From positions 3,906,001 through 3,970,000 of the forward strand of contig NZ_AP022608.1 of assembly GCF_010728925.1 (NCBI RefSeq): a stretch of 64,000 nucleotides of DNA, written 5' to 3'. Shown here one piece after another: positions 46,492 through 55,497 of this stretch. Positions within the stretch are counted from its first letter, which is position 1; every line of letters begins with the position of its first letter. The DNA comes from Mycolicibacterium gadium (GTDB lineage Bacteria; Actinomycetota; Actinomycetes; Mycobacteriales; Mycobacteriaceae). The notes under the pieces are model-generated. The model was not told the DNA's origin. It worked only from the letters and a program-made list of their open reading frames with translations, and searched no databases. Position numbers and translations under genes: made by a program.

Positions 46492-47526
46492 CTAGAAGAG
46501 CGCGAACTGGTCGCCGGCCAGCGTGACATCGGTGAATTCCTCGATGGTGCTGCCGCCGACCACGGCGTCGAGCCGGCTCAGGAAATCAGTGTCGGTGATG
46601 AACGGAACGCCCAGCTCACGGGCCTGGAAGCCCTTACCCTGCTCGGGTCGGGTCTCGTTACAGATGATGAGGGAGGTCTCGGAGTCCACGTTGTCCGTAT
46701 AGGACAGCCCGGCATGCACAATCCGCTCGACGAGCTCCTCGTGAGTGCGCTCGACCTCGGCCGCCAGTGCCACCCGCATCCCCTGAACCAGCGGCCTGCC
46801 CTCGACGAACCGGCCCGGGTTGACGTACGGGCATGGCAGCCGTGCGGCCATCATCTTCAGCGGCCGCAGCTCCTCGTGTGTCACCTGGCCGTTGGGCCAC
46901 TCGCGCCGCGACAGCGGGCGAACGGGCAGCCACACCTTGCGTTCCCGCGCACGCACCAGGACCGGCTTGAGAATCTGCGCGAGCACCATCGCGTCGTCGA
47001 GCGCGTCGTGGGGCTTCAGCTGCGTGATACCCCAGTGCGCGGCAAGGGTCTCCAGCCGCAGGTTCTCGGTGCCCAACTCGAGGCGGCGGGTGAGTTCGAC
47101 GGTGCACATCGCGGTGTCGATGGGCAGTACCGCGTCGACCATCTCGGCCTCAGCGGTCAGGAACGAGTAGTCGAACCCCACGTTGTGCGCCACCAGGGTG
47201 CGGCCACGCAGCAGCTCGACCAGATCGCCGACGATGTCGCCGAAGCACGGCTGGCCTTCGAGCATCTCGGCGGTCAAACCGTGGACATGGGTTGGGCCGG
47301 GATCGACCCGCGGATTGAGAAGCGTGTAGAGGCTCTGTTCGACGTTGCCGTCGTCACCGAGAGCCAGCGCCGCGATGCTGATGACACGAGCGTGTCCCGG
47401 ATGGAAACCCGAGGTCTCCACGTCGACGACGGCCCAGCCTGCGCCATCGTCGGTCGCGGGGCGACCCCAGCACTGACTCACAAATTCGAGGATGGCACGG
47501 ACGGGTGACATCGCCGGTGCGCTCAC
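46492..47526 (-). CDS. DnaQ-like DEDDh 3'-5' exonuclease with C-terminal BRCT-like region
   Basis: 344 residues, homologue of Rv3711c. The exonuclease motifs are WAVVDVETSGF (ExoI, about residue 34), LVAHNVGFDYSFL (ExoII) and PHDALDDAMV (ExoIII with His-Asp). The C-terminal 110 residues (QGMRVALAAEV through SLIICNETRPEQGKGFQARE) look like a BRCT domain. Probably a proofreading or repair exonuclease. GTG/ATG choices at 47526 and 47511; 29-44 bases separate it from divergent murT. Convergent with leuA, 3 bases apart. Confidence 0.88.
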   Translation of the reverse strand: MSAPAMSPVRAILEFVSQCWGRPATDDGAGWAVVDVETSGFHPGHARVISIAALALGDDGNVEQSLYTLLNPRVDPGPTHVHGLTAEMLEGQPCFGDIVGDLVELLRGRTLVAHNVGFDYSFLTAEAEMVDAVLPIDTAMCTVELTRRLELGTENLRLETLAAHWGITQLKPHDALDDAMVLAQILKPVLVRARERKVWLPVRPLSRREWPNGQVTHEELRPLKMMAARLPCPYVNPGRFVEGRPLVQGMRVALAAEVERTHEELVERIVHAGLSYTDNVDSETSLIICNETRPEQGKGFQARELGVPFITDTDFLSRLDAVVGGSTIEEFTDVTLAGDQFALF

Positions 47527-47555
47527 TCAGCGTGTCGGCTCCTAGACTGCCGGGG

Positions 47556-48785
47556 ATGGTCACGATTCGCGGACGTGCAGCGCTGACGGCGGGCGCCGGC
47601 GCGCGCTGGGCGTCGCGCGTCACCGGCCGTGGTGCAGGCGCGATGATCGGCGGCCTGGTCGCGATGACGCTGGACAGATCGCTCCTGCGTCAGCTCGGCG
47701 AGGGCCGTCGCACCACGATCGTCACCGGCACCAATGGCAAGTCCACGACCACGCGAATGACCGCCGCGGCGCTGGGAACGCTGGGACCGGTCGCGACCAA
47801 CGCCGAGGGCGCGAACATGGACGCTGGCTTGGTCGCAGCACTCGCCGGCACGCGGGACGCGTCGCTGGCCGCCCTCGAAGTCGACGAGATGCACGTCCCG
47901 CATGTGGCCGACGCCCTGGATCCCGCGGTGATCGTGCTGCTGAATTTGTCGCGAGATCAGCTCGATCGCGTCGGTGAGATCAATCACATCGAACGCACGC
48001 TGCGGGCCGGTCTGGCGCGTCATCCGTCGACGGTCGTCGTCGCGAATTGCGACGACGTGTTGATGACGTCGGCCGCATACGACAGCGGAAATGTGGTGTG
48101 GGTCGCGGCAGGCGGTGGGTGGGCCAACGATTCGGTGAGCTGCCCGCGCTCGGGTGAGATCATCGTGCGCGACGGCGCCCACTGGTATTCGACGGGAACT
48201 GATTTCAAACGGCCAGAGCCGCAGTGGTCTTACGATGACACGCACATTCACGGGCCCGACGGACTGTCGCTGCCCATGCAGCTGGCGCTCCCGGGGAACA
48301 TCAACCGCGGCAACGCCACTCAGGCGGTCGCCGCCGCGGTGACGGTGGGCGCGGATCCAGCGGCCGCCGTTGCGGCGGTATCGCGTGTCGACGAGGTCGC
48401 CGGGCGGTACAGCACGGTGCAGCTGGGTCAGCATTCGGTGCGCATGCTGCTGGCGAAGAATCCGGCGGGCTGGCAGGAGGCGTTGTCGATGGTCGACACC
48501 GACGCCGGCTCAGTGGTGATCTCGGTGAACGGTCAGGTGCCCGACGGGGAGGACCTGTCATGGCTGTGGGACGTCAACTTCGAGCATTTCGTGAACCACC
48601 CGGTGGTGGCCGCAGGAGAGCGCGGTACCGATCTGGCGGTGCGCCTCGGTTATGCGGGTGTCGAACACACGTTGGTGCACAACGCTGTTGAGGCGATCAC
48701 GTCGTGTCCACCGGGGCATGTCGAAGTGGTCGCCAACTACACCGCGTTCCTACAGTTGCAACGGGTCCTGGCGCGTCATGGGTGA
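47556..48785 (+). CDS. murT: lipid II isoglutaminyl synthase, MurT subunit
   Basis: 409 residues, a Mur-ligase-like ATPase. With GatD it amidates the D-glutamate of lipid II. The P-loop is VTGTNGKSTTTRM (about residues 58-70), with EVDEMHVPHVADAL and NLSRDQLDRVGEI as ligase motifs, and a C-terminal DUF1727 domain. The Cys4 zinc ribbon seen in firmicute MurT is reduced to a single Cys in SCPRSGEI. Start ATG 47556 (MVTIRGRAALTAG). Overlaps gatD by 8 bases. Confidence 0.92.
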   Translation: MVTIRGRAALTAGAGARWASRVTGRGAGAMIGGLVAMTLDRSLLRQLGEGRRTTIVTGTNGKSTTTRMTAAALGTLGPVATNAEGANMDAGLVAALAGTRDASLAALEVDEMHVPHVADALDPAVIVLLNLSRDQLDRVGEINHIERTLRAGLARHPSTVVVANCDDVLMTSAAYDSGNVVWVAAGGGWANDSVSCPRSGEIIVRDGAHWYSTGTDFKRPEPQWSYDDTHIHGPDGLSLPMQLALPGNINRGNATQAVAAAVTVGADPAAAVAAVSRVDEVAGRYSTVQLGQHSVRMLLAKNPAGWQEALSMVDTDAGSVVISVNGQVPDGEDLSWLWDVNFEHFVNHPVVAAGERGTDLAVRLGYAGVEHTLVHNAVEAITSCPPGHVEVVANYTAFLQLQRVLARHG

Positions 48786-49494
48786 GTCGACGGTGCGAAT
48801 CGGGTTGGTGCTGCCCGATGTGATGGGAACGTATGGTGACGGCGGCAATTCGGTGGTGTTGCGCCAACGCCTGCGCTTACGGGGCTTCGATGCGGAGATC
48901 GTCGAGATCACCCTCGCAGACCCGGTGCCTGCCGAGCTGGATCTGTACACCCTCGGCGGAGCCGAGGATTACGCGCAGCGGCTGGCTACTAAGCACTTGA
49001 TCCGTTACCCCGGTTTGCAGCAGGCCGCGGAGCGGGGCGCACCGGTGCTGGCGATCTGCGCGGCGATCCAGGTGCTGGGCCACTGGTATGAGACGTCGTC
49101 GGGCGAGCGCGTCGACGGGGTGGGGATGCTCGATGTCACGACGTCGCCGCAGGACAGCCGGACGATCGGCGAGGTGGTGTCGCAGCCCCTGCTGCCGGAA
49201 CTGACGGAGCGGTTGACGGGGTTCGAGAATCACCGCGGCGGAACGGTTTTGGGGTCCGCAGCGCGCCCGTTGGCTCGGGTGGTCAGCGGGGCGGGCAACC
49301 GTGCCGGCGATGGCATCGACGGCGCGGTGCAGGGCAGCGTCGTCGCGACGTATCTGCACGGGCCGTGCCTGGCCCGCAATCCTCAGCTCGCGGACCATCT
49401 GCTGTCGCGCGTGGTCGGCGAGCTGCCGCCGCTGGAGATCGGCGAGGTCGCGCAGTTGCGTAAGGAGCGACTGGCGGCCCCCCGCCGGGTCTAG
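48778..49494 (+). CDS. gatD: lipid II isoglutaminyl synthase, glutaminase subunit GatD
   Basis: 238-residue class I glutamine amidotransferase (CobB/CobQ-like) that supplies ammonia to MurT. The nucleophile Cys lies in PVLAICAAIQVLGHW (about residue 96), and the catalytic His in VATYLHGPCLARN (about residue 196). Start ATG 48778 lies within the end of murT; a GTG four codons later is an alternative. Equivalent to Rv3713. Convergent with the next gene (4-base overlap). Confidence 0.92.
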   Translation: MGESTVRIGLVLPDVMGTYGDGGNSVVLRQRLRLRGFDAEIVEITLADPVPAELDLYTLGGAEDYAQRLATKHLIRYPGLQQAAERGAPVLAICAAIQVLGHWYETSSGERVDGVGMLDVTTSPQDSRTIGEVVSQPLLPELTERLTGFENHRGGTVLGSAARPLARVVSGAGNRAGDGIDGAVQGSVVATYLHGPCLARNPQLADHLLSRVVGELPPLEIGEVAQLRKERLAAPRRV

Positions 49495-50357
49495 GCGGCG
49501 ACGCGGTCGGTGTCCACGAAGCAGCCGCGCGCGGCGAGCGCCGCCTCGACCCGTGCGATCACATCCTGCGGCTTGTCCTCGGCGATCACGCGGATGACGA
49601 TCCAGCCGAGCGCCTCGAGCATGCGTAGCCTCGCGATGTCCTTCACGTATTGGCGACGATCCTTTCGATGGTGATCCCCGTCGTACTCGACCGCGACCTG
49701 GAGTTCGGGCCAGCCCATGTCGAGCCACGCCACCGGAGTGACGCCACGCACGACGGGTATCTGCGTCTCCGGTCGGGGAAACCCCGCGTCCAACAACAAC
49801 AGTCGGATCCGTGATTCCCTCGGCGAGGCCGCGCCGCCGTCGACGAGCGGAAGCAACTCGCGTAGCTGCCGCGTCCCACGGCTGTGCGGGTACCTTTCAC
49901 TCAGCGCCAGCACGTCATCGATCTGAAAGCGCTGATTCCACATCAACGCGTCGAGCCGCGCGAGCGCGTCGCCACGTTCCAGGTGCCTGCCGAGGTCGAA
50001 AGCCGTTCGGACGCGCGTAGTCACGGGCAGGCCCGATACCCTCGTGATTTCGTCGGCGGAAATGCGTTCGGACCTCGGGATCAGGCCTTCCTGCGGCTGA
50101 CTCTTGACGCCCAGCACCTCGATCGGCTCGGCGAGGTCGACCCACGGTGCCCCGTGTAACGCTGAGGCCGCCACACCAGCGACGACACCCTTACGGCGCG
50201 TCGCCAGCCATGCGCCTATCGCCCGGTCACGCAGCGATGGCTCGACGCCCTTCTCGATATACACGCCTCGGTACAGCGTTGTGTACCAACGCCGAAGCCC
50301 GTGGCGGGTGACCACGCCCGCCGCCAATGCTTCCCCGCCAAGCAGAATTTCAGCCAT
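49491..50357 (-). CDS. AbiEi-like/DUF559 protein with PD-(D/E)xK-type endonuclease fold
   Basis: 288 residues. The N-terminal part (GVVTRHGLRRWYTTLYRGVY, then VAGVAASALHGAPWVD) resembles AbiEi antitoxin N-terminal regions. The C-terminal DUF559 segment has VAVEYDGDHHRKDRRQY followed by WIVIRV, the E-x-D...H/K arrangement of Vsr-like nucleases. Position matches Rv3714c. Mycobacteria hold many such proteins; no AbiEii toxin gene is adjacent, so a toxin-antitoxin role is not supported here. Confidence 0.8.
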   Translation of the reverse strand: MAEILLGGEALAAGVVTRHGLRRWYTTLYRGVYIEKGVEPSLRDRAIGAWLATRRKGVVAGVAASALHGAPWVDLAEPIEVLGVKSQPQEGLIPRSERISADEITRVSGLPVTTRVRTAFDLGRHLERGDALARLDALMWNQRFQIDDVLALSERYPHSRGTRQLRELLPLVDGGAASPRESRIRLLLLDAGFPRPETQIPVVRGVTPVAWLDMGWPELQVAVEYDGDHHRKDRRQYVKDIARLRMLEALGWIVIRVIAEDKPQDVIARVEAALAARGCFVDTDRVAA

Positions 50358-50398
50358 GGCTTCATGTTGCTCTGCCCCACTGACACCGTCACGAAAGT

Positions 50399-50441
50399 CG
50401 ACTTTTGTAGGAAAAGTGCGAGTGCACGTCTACAAAACTCG
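50399..50441. repeat. intergenic palindrome
   Basis: CGACTTTTGTAG (50399-50410) pairs at 11 of 12 positions with CTACAAAACTCG (50430-50441), with a 19-base loop containing GTGCACG. It lies between the minus-strand recR stop and the start of the DUF559 gene upstream on the same relative side. The GTGCACGT core is shared with the hairpin at 15878-15918, suggesting a dispersed element. Confidence 0.5.
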
Positions 50442-50469
50442 GATTTGGGCGTCAGAAGGCGCGGCGAAC

Positions 50470-51081
50470 TCAGGCCATTGCGCGTCGACCGGCGAGCGCG
50501 CGGCCCAGCGTCAGCTCATCCGCGAACTCCAGGTCACCACCCATCGGGAGCCCGGAGGCGATACGCGTCACCGTGAGACCCGGGATGTCGCGCAACATCC
50601 GGACGAGATACGTCGCTGTGGCCTCGCCCTCGGTGTTCGGATCGGTCGCGATGATCACCTCGGTGATGTCCACGCCGTCGACCCGTTCGCCAATCCTGTT
50701 CAGCAGCTCGCGAATTCGCAGCTGTTCCGGCCCGATTCCGGACAACGGGTCAAGCGCACCGCCGAGCACGTGATAGCGGCCGCGGAACTCACGGGTGCGT
50801 TCGACGGCCTGCACATCCTTGGGTTCCTCGACGACGCACACTATCGAGCCGTCGCGTCGCGAGTCAGAACATATCCGGCACCGCTCGTCGTCGGACACAT
50901 TGCCGCACACCGCGCAGAAGGTGACCCCGTCGCGGATACGGTTCAAGACCGCGGTCATCCGGTCGATCTGCGGCGGCTCGACGGACAGCAGATGGAATGC
51001 GATCCGTTGCGCGCTCTTCGGCCCGATGCCCGGCAGCTTGCCGAGCTCGTCGATCAGATCCTGGACCGGTCCCTCGAACAA
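50470..51081 (-). CDS. recR: recombination protein RecR
   Basis: 203 residues; with RecO it loads RecA at single-strand gaps. It has the N-terminal helix-hairpin-helix ([20 protein letters not shown]), a Cys4 zinc finger ([16 protein letters not shown], about residues 57-72), a Toprim domain ([15 protein letters not shown] through [18 protein letters not shown]) and the C-terminal Walker B-like tail. Lies 1 base after ybaB on the same strand, the usual bacterial pairing. Confidence 0.97.
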   Translation of the reverse strand: MFEGPVQDLIDELGKLPGIGPKSAQRIAFHLLSVEPPQIDRMTAVLNRIRDGVTFCAVCGNVSDDERCRICSDSRRDGSIVCVVEEPKDVQAVERTREFRGRYHVLGGALDPLSGIGPEQLRIRELLNRIGERVDGVDITEVIIATDPNTEGEATATYLVRMLRDIPGLTVTRIASGLPMGGDLEFADELTLGRALAGRRAMA

Positions 51082-51082
51082 G

Positions 51083-51421
51083 TCAGAGTCCTGGCAGTCC
51101 CATGTCGCCCATGCCGCCGGCGAGAGGGCCCAGGCGATCGTGGGCGAGAATCGTCACCTGTTTGGACGCATCGGCGATCGCGCCGACGACGAGGTCCTGC
51201 AGCGTCTCGATGTCCTGCGGGTCCACGACCTTGGGGTCGATCCGGACCGCGATCACCTCGCCGCTGCCCTTCATGGTGACCTGCACCAGGCCGCCACCCG
51301 CTTGACCGTTGACCTCGGCTGCGGCCAGCGCCGCCTGCGCCTCCATCAACTGCTGCTGCACCTGCTGCGCCTGAGCCAGAAGAGCGGACATATCGGGCTG
51401 GCCACCACTGCCGGGTTGCAT
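51083..51421 (-). CDS. YbaB/EbfC family nucleoid-associated protein
   Basis: 112 residues. The YbaB core is [20 protein letters not shown] (coiled N-terminal helix), [20 protein letters not shown] (beta sheet) and [18 protein letters not shown]. Binds DNA as a dimer and is commonly encoded just before recR, as here. Start ATG 51421 chosen; the frame upstream is antisense to the amidase. Equivalent to Rv3716c. Confidence 0.93.
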   Translation of the reverse strand: MQPGSGGQPDMSALLAQAQQVQQQLMEAQAALAAAEVNGQAGGGLVQVTMKGSGEVIAVRIDPKVVDPQDIETLQDLVVGAIADASKQVTILAHDRLGPLAGGMGDMGLPGL

Positions 51422-51509
51422 GACGATCCCCTTGCGTATTGGTCTCGACTCGGTTGCGTCGTCGCGTTGGGGTTTCAGCCTAGTCGGGGTCAGCGCTACG
51501 GTGGCGCCC

Positions 51510-52274
51510 GTGCATCCCCGCCTGCGTGTCGGTGCCACCAGAACTCTGCGCTCCTGCGCCGCGGTGGCGACCGGACTCCTCATCGCCGCATCGACGCTTG
51601 TCAGCCCCGCATCCGCAGCGCCGGCCAACATCGCCGGCAAGATCGTCTTCCTCGACCCCGGTCACAACGCCGTCAACGACTCGTCCATCAGCCGCCAGGT
51701 GCCCACCGGCCGCGGCGGTACCAAGGATTGCCAGGCCAGCGGTACGTCGACCGACGACGGCTATGCCGAGCATGCCTTCGCTTGGGAGACCACACTGCGC
51801 ATCCGCCAGGCACTGACCGCGCTCGGAGTGCGCACCGCGATGTCACGCGGCGACGATGCCAGTGCGGGTCCCTGCGTCGACGAACGCGCGGCGATGGCCA
51901 ACTCCCTGCGCCCCGACGCGGTCATCAGCATCCACGCCGACGGCGGGCCCGCCAGCGGTCGCGGCTTCCACGTCCTTTACTCGTCCCCACCGCTCAACGA
52001 CGTGCAGGCCGGGCCTTCGGTGCGACTGGCCACGATCATGAAGGACCAGTTGCAGGCATCAGGCCTGGTGCCGTCCACCTACATCGGTACCGGCGGCCTG
52101 AATCCGCGGTCGGACATCGCGGGGCTCAATCTGGCGCAGTTCCCGTCGGTCCTGGTCGAGCTCGGCAACATGAAGAACCCGGCCGATTCGGCGCTGATGA
52201 AGACACCCGAGGGGCGGCAGAAGTACGCCGACGCCGTGGTGCGCGGGATCGCCGGCTTCCTCGGCTCCAGCTAG
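51510..52274 (+). CDS. exported N-acetylmuramoyl-L-alanine amidase (Rv3717-like)
   Basis: 254 residues with a signal peptide ([20 protein letters not shown], cleavage near residue 36). Amidase_3 zinc ligands are in [19 protein letters not shown] (Glu) and ISIHADGG; the catalytic Glu is in [10 protein letters not shown]. Two cysteines (KDCQAS, GPCVDE) correspond to the disulfide of the M. tuberculosis enzyme. No cell-wall-binding repeats. Start GTG 51510 is one of several possible; earlier in-frame starts would lengthen the signal region. Confidence 0.92.
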   Translation: MHPRLRVGATRTLRSCAAVATGLLIAASTLVSPASAAPANIAGKIVFLDPGHNAVNDSSISRQVPTGRGGTKDCQASGTSTDDGYAEHAFAWETTLRIRQALTALGVRTAMSRGDDASAGPCVDERAAMANSLRPDAVISIHADGGPASGRGFHVLYSSPPLNDVQAGPSVRLATIMKDQLQASGLVPSTYIGTGGLNPRSDIAGLNLAQFPSVLVELGNMKNPADSALMKTPEGRQKYADAVVRGIAGFLGSS

Positions 52275-52279
52275 CGGCC

Positions 52280-52717
52280 CTAGCCCTCCACCTGCTTCTT
52301 GAGGTTCTCCAGCACCTGGGCCTGGATTTTGCGCAGGCCCAGCGGCGCGAACGTCTTCTCGAAGAAGCCGCCGATGCCACCGGCGCCCTTCCATGAGGTC
52401 TTGACGGTCACCGACGAGCCCTCCCCTGCCGGGGAAACCGTCCAGTTCGTGATCATCGTCGAGTTGGCGTCTTTCTCGATCACCGTGTGACCTGCGACGT
52501 CGATGCTGGCCTTCACGTCACGCACTCGTGATTTCGTGGCCTGCAGCTTCCACGACGCCACGGTGCCCGCGCCCTGCCCGCCCTCGAGCACCCGGTATTC
52601 GCTGTAGTGCGGCGAGAGAATCCGGGGGCGCACGGTCGCATAGTCGGCGACGGCCGCCAGTACCGCCTCCGGCGCGGCGGCGATCTCGACGGTGCTGGAC
52701 GCGCTGACCTGTCCCAT
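52280..52717 (-). CDS. SRPBCC (START-like) family protein
   Basis: 145 residues of the polyketide-cyclase/START-like fold: STVEIAAAPEAVLAAVADY at the start, a central GTVASWKLQ and the C-terminal helix GGIGGFFEKTFAPLGLRKIQ. These bind hydrophobic ligands in a cavity; ligand unknown. Equivalent to Rv3718c. Convergent with the amidase gene and divergent from the FAD oxidase at 52793. Confidence 0.88.
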   Translation of the reverse strand: MGQVSASSTVEIAAAPEAVLAAVADYATVRPRILSPHYSEYRVLEGGQGAGTVASWKLQATKSRVRDVKASIDVAGHTVIEKDANSTMITNWTVSPAGEGSSVTVKTSWKGAGGIGGFFEKTFAPLGLRKIQAQVLENLKKQVEG

Positions 52718-52792
52718 CGGTGCAACTCCTAGGTAGGGGTGATCACAGTCGGTGCGGTCGCATCACCTGCGACCGCGGACTAGCGTATATCT

Positions 52793-54184
52793 GTGTCAGT
52801 GGTGGATACCGACGCACGTTCTGCTCACTCCGCAGGGGTAGAGCGGCTACTGGCCAGCTACCGGGCGATTCCCCCGAACGCGACGGTCCGACTGGCCAAA
52901 CCCACGTCGAACCTCTTCCGGGCCCGGGCCAAGACGTCGACCAAGGGTCTGGACGTCTCGGGCCTCGGCGGGGTCATCGCGGTCGATCCCGAGAACCGGA
53001 CCGCGGACGTCGCGGGCATGTGCACGTACGAGGACCTGGTGGCGGCAACGCTGCCCTACGGGCTGGCGCCGCTCGTGGTGCCGCAGCTCAAGACGATCAC
53101 GCTCGGCGGGGCGGTCACCGGCCTCGGTATCGAGTCGACATCGTTCCGCAACGGCCTGCCACACGAATCGGTGCTGGAGATGGACATCCTCACCGGCACT
53201 GGCGACCTCGTGACCGCCTCCGCCACCGAGAATCAGGATCTTTTCCGGACATTCCCGAATTCCTATGGCACGCTGGGATATTCGGTCCGCATCAAGATCG
53301 AGCTGGAGCCGGTGAAGCCGTTCGTCGAGCTGCGTCATCTGCGGTTCAACGCGTTGACAGACCTGTTTGCGGCAATGGACCGCATCGTCGAAACCGGAGG
53401 CCACCCAGACATCGCGGTCGGCAAGCCCGTCGACTACCTCGACGGTGTCGTGTTCTCGGCCGACGAGAGCTACCTGGTACTCGGATACCAGACCGGCACT
53501 CCGGGTCCCGTGAGCGACTACACCGGCCAGCAGATCTACTACCGGTCCATCCAACACCCCGAGGGCGAAAAGCACGACCGCCTGACGATCCACGACTACC
53601 TGTGGCGCTGGGATACCGACTGGTTCTGGTGCTCAAGGGCATTCGGCGCCCAGGATCCGCTCATCCGCCGGTTCTGGCCGCGGCGCTACCGGCGCAGCAG
53701 CGTCTACTGGAAGCTGATCGGCTACGACCAGCGTTTCAACATCGCCGACAGGATCGAAAAGCGCAACGGCCGACCACCATTGGAACGCGTCGTGCAGGAC
53801 ATCGAGGTCCCTTTGTCCCGCGCAGAAGAGTTCGTCGACTGGTTCCTGACCAACGTGCCGATCGAGCCGATCTGGTTGTGCCCGTTGCGGCTCCGTGGCG
53901 ACACCACCTGGCCGCTGTACCCGATCCGCGCCCACAGCACCTACGTCAACGTCGGGTTCTGGTCGTCGGTACCGGTGGGTCCGACCGAAGGACATACGAA
54001 TAGATTGATCGAACGCAAGGTCAGCGAGCTGGATGGTCACAAATCGCTGTATTCCGATGCGTACTACAGCCCGGAAGAGTTCGACGAACTCTATGGTGGA
54101 GAAACCTACAAGACCGTCAAAAAGACCTACGACCCCGACTCGAGACTCCTCGACCTGTATGCAAAGGCGGTGCAACGACGATGA
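52793..54184 (+). CDS. FAD-binding (PCMH-type) oxidoreductase, DWF1-like
   Basis: 463 residues, homologue of Rv3719. The FAD-binding PCMH domain spans about residues 25-190: GLGGVIAVDPENRTADVAGM (His-free covalent site), LGGAVTGLGIESTSFRNG and ENQDLFRTFPNSYGTLGYSV. The remainder resembles delta-24-sterol-reductase-like (DWF1) proteins. It overlaps the following cyclopropane-synthase-family gene by ATGA. In related actinobacterial pairs the FAD protein reduces a methylene fatty acyl intermediate made by the methyltransferase; by analogy it may do so here. Confidence 0.85.
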   Translation: MSVVDTDARSAHSAGVERLLASYRAIPPNATVRLAKPTSNLFRARAKTSTKGLDVSGLGGVIAVDPENRTADVAGMCTYEDLVAATLPYGLAPLVVPQLKTITLGGAVTGLGIESTSFRNGLPHESVLEMDILTGTGDLVTASATENQDLFRTFPNSYGTLGYSVRIKIELEPVKPFVELRHLRFNALTDLFAAMDRIVETGGHPDIAVGKPVDYLDGVVFSADESYLVLGYQTGTPGPVSDYTGQQIYYRSIQHPEGEKHDRLTIHDYLWRWDTDWFWCSRAFGAQDPLIRRFWPRRYRRSSVYWKLIGYDQRFNIADRIEKRNGRPPLERVVQDIEVPLSRAEEFVDWFLTNVPIEPIWLCPLRLRGDTTWPLYPIRAHSTYVNVGFWSSVPVGPTEGHTNRLIERKVSELDGHKSLYSDAYYSPEEFDELYGGETYKTVKKTYDPDSRLLDLYAKAVQRR

Positions 54185-55494
54185 CCACGTTCAAAGAACA
54201 TTCGACACAAGCGCCAGCCGGAAGACTCACGCTGGCAGAGATCCTGGAGATCTTCGCCTCGGGTCAGATTCCGCTGAAGTTCACCGCCTACGACGGCAGT
54301 TCGGCCGGACCCGAGGACGCCACGCTGGGCCTCGACCTGTTGACGCCGCGCGGCACGACGTATCTCGCGACCGCTCCCGGTGAGCTCGGGCTCGCGCGCG
54401 CATACGTGGCGGGCGACCTCAGACCGCTCGGCGTCCATCCGGCGGATCCCTACGACCTGCTCATGGCGCTGGCCGACAAGCTCGATTTCAGGCTTCCGCC
54501 GCCGCGGGTGCTTGCCAACATCGTGCGCACCATCGGCATCGAGCATCTGAAACCGATCGCCCCGCCGCCCCAGGAAGCACTGCCGCGCTGGCGTCGTGTC
54601 ATGGAAGGGTTGCGGCACAGCAAGACTCGCGACGCCGAGGCCATTCATCACCACTACGACGTCTCGAACAAGTTCTACGAGTGGGTGCTCGGTCCGTCGA
54701 TGACCTACACCTGCGCCTGCTATCCGGATGCCGACGCCACTTTGGAGGAGGCACAGGAGAACAAGTACCGGCTGGTGTTCGAGAAGCTGCGGCTGCAGCC
54801 CGGTGATCGACTGCTCGACGTGGGCTGCGGATGGGGCGGCATGGTCCGGTACGCCGCGCGGCACGGGGTGAAGGCGATCGGCGTCACGCTCTCCAAGGAG
54901 CAGGCGGAGTGGGCACGGAACGCGATTGACGAGCAGGGTCTGTCGGATCTCGCCGAGGTGCGCCACGGCGACTACCGCGATATCCGGGAATCAGGGTTCG
55001 ACGCGGTCTCGTCGATCGGGCTCACCGAGCACATCGGCGTGCAGAACTATCCGGCGTACTTCCGGTTCCTCCAGTCGAAGATGCGTGTCGGCGCGCTGCT
55101 GCTCAACCACTGCATCACCCGCCATGACAACCGAACCGGCGCCAACGCAGGCGGTTTCATCGACCGCTACGTCTTTCCCGACGGGGAGCTCACCGGTTCG
55201 GGCCGCATCATCACCGAGGCGCAGGACGTCGGCCTCGAGGTGGTGCACGAGGAGAACCTGCGCCACCACTACGCGCTGACGCTGCGGGATTGGTGCCGCA
55301 ACCTCGAAGAGCACTGGGACGAGGCCGTCGAAGAGGTCGGACTCCCCACCGCGAAGGTGTGGGGCCTGTACATGGCCGGTTCCCGAGTGGGCTTCGAGAC
55401 GAATATCATTCAGCTGCACCAGGTTCTGGCAGTCAAGCTGGACGCGCGCGGGAACGACGGCGGGCTGCCGTTGCGCCCGTGGTGGACGCCCTAG
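54181..55494 (+). CDS. cyclopropane-fatty-acyl-phospholipid synthase family methyltransferase
   Basis: 437 residues, homologue of Rv3720. An N-terminal SCP2-like/CFA N-domain (about residues 1-130) precedes the catalytic domain: HHYDVSNKFYEWVLGPSMTY, LDVGCGWGGMVRYAARHG (SAM motif I, about residues 218-235), SIGLTEHIG and AYFRFLQSKMRVGALLLNHC. Transfers a methyl or methylene group from SAM to an unsaturated acyl chain, at the membrane. Translationally coupled to the FAD oxidoreductase. Confidence 0.9.
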   Translation: MTTFKEHSTQAPAGRLTLAEILEIFASGQIPLKFTAYDGSSAGPEDATLGLDLLTPRGTTYLATAPGELGLARAYVAGDLRPLGVHPADPYDLLMALADKLDFRLPPPRVLANIVRTIGIEHLKPIAPPPQEALPRWRRVMEGLRHSKTRDAEAIHHHYDVSNKFYEWVLGPSMTYTCACYPDADATLEEAQENKYRLVFEKLRLQPGDRLLDVGCGWGGMVRYAARHGVKAIGVTLSKEQAEWARNAIDEQGLSDLAEVRHGDYRDIRESGFDAVSSIGLTEHIGVQNYPAYFRFLQSKMRVGALLLNHCITRHDNRTGANAGGFIDRYVFPDGELTGSGRIITEAQDVGLEVVHEENLRHHYALTLRDWCRNLEEHWDEAVEEVGLPTAKVWGLYMAGSRVGFETNIIQLHQVLAVKLDARGNDGGLPLRPWWTP

Positions 55495-55497
55495 GGC

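Noticed and set aside
49491..50357. AbiE toxin-antitoxin system.
   Set aside because: Only an AbiEi-like part is present; neighbours are gatD and recR, and no nucleotidyltransferase toxin is adjacent.
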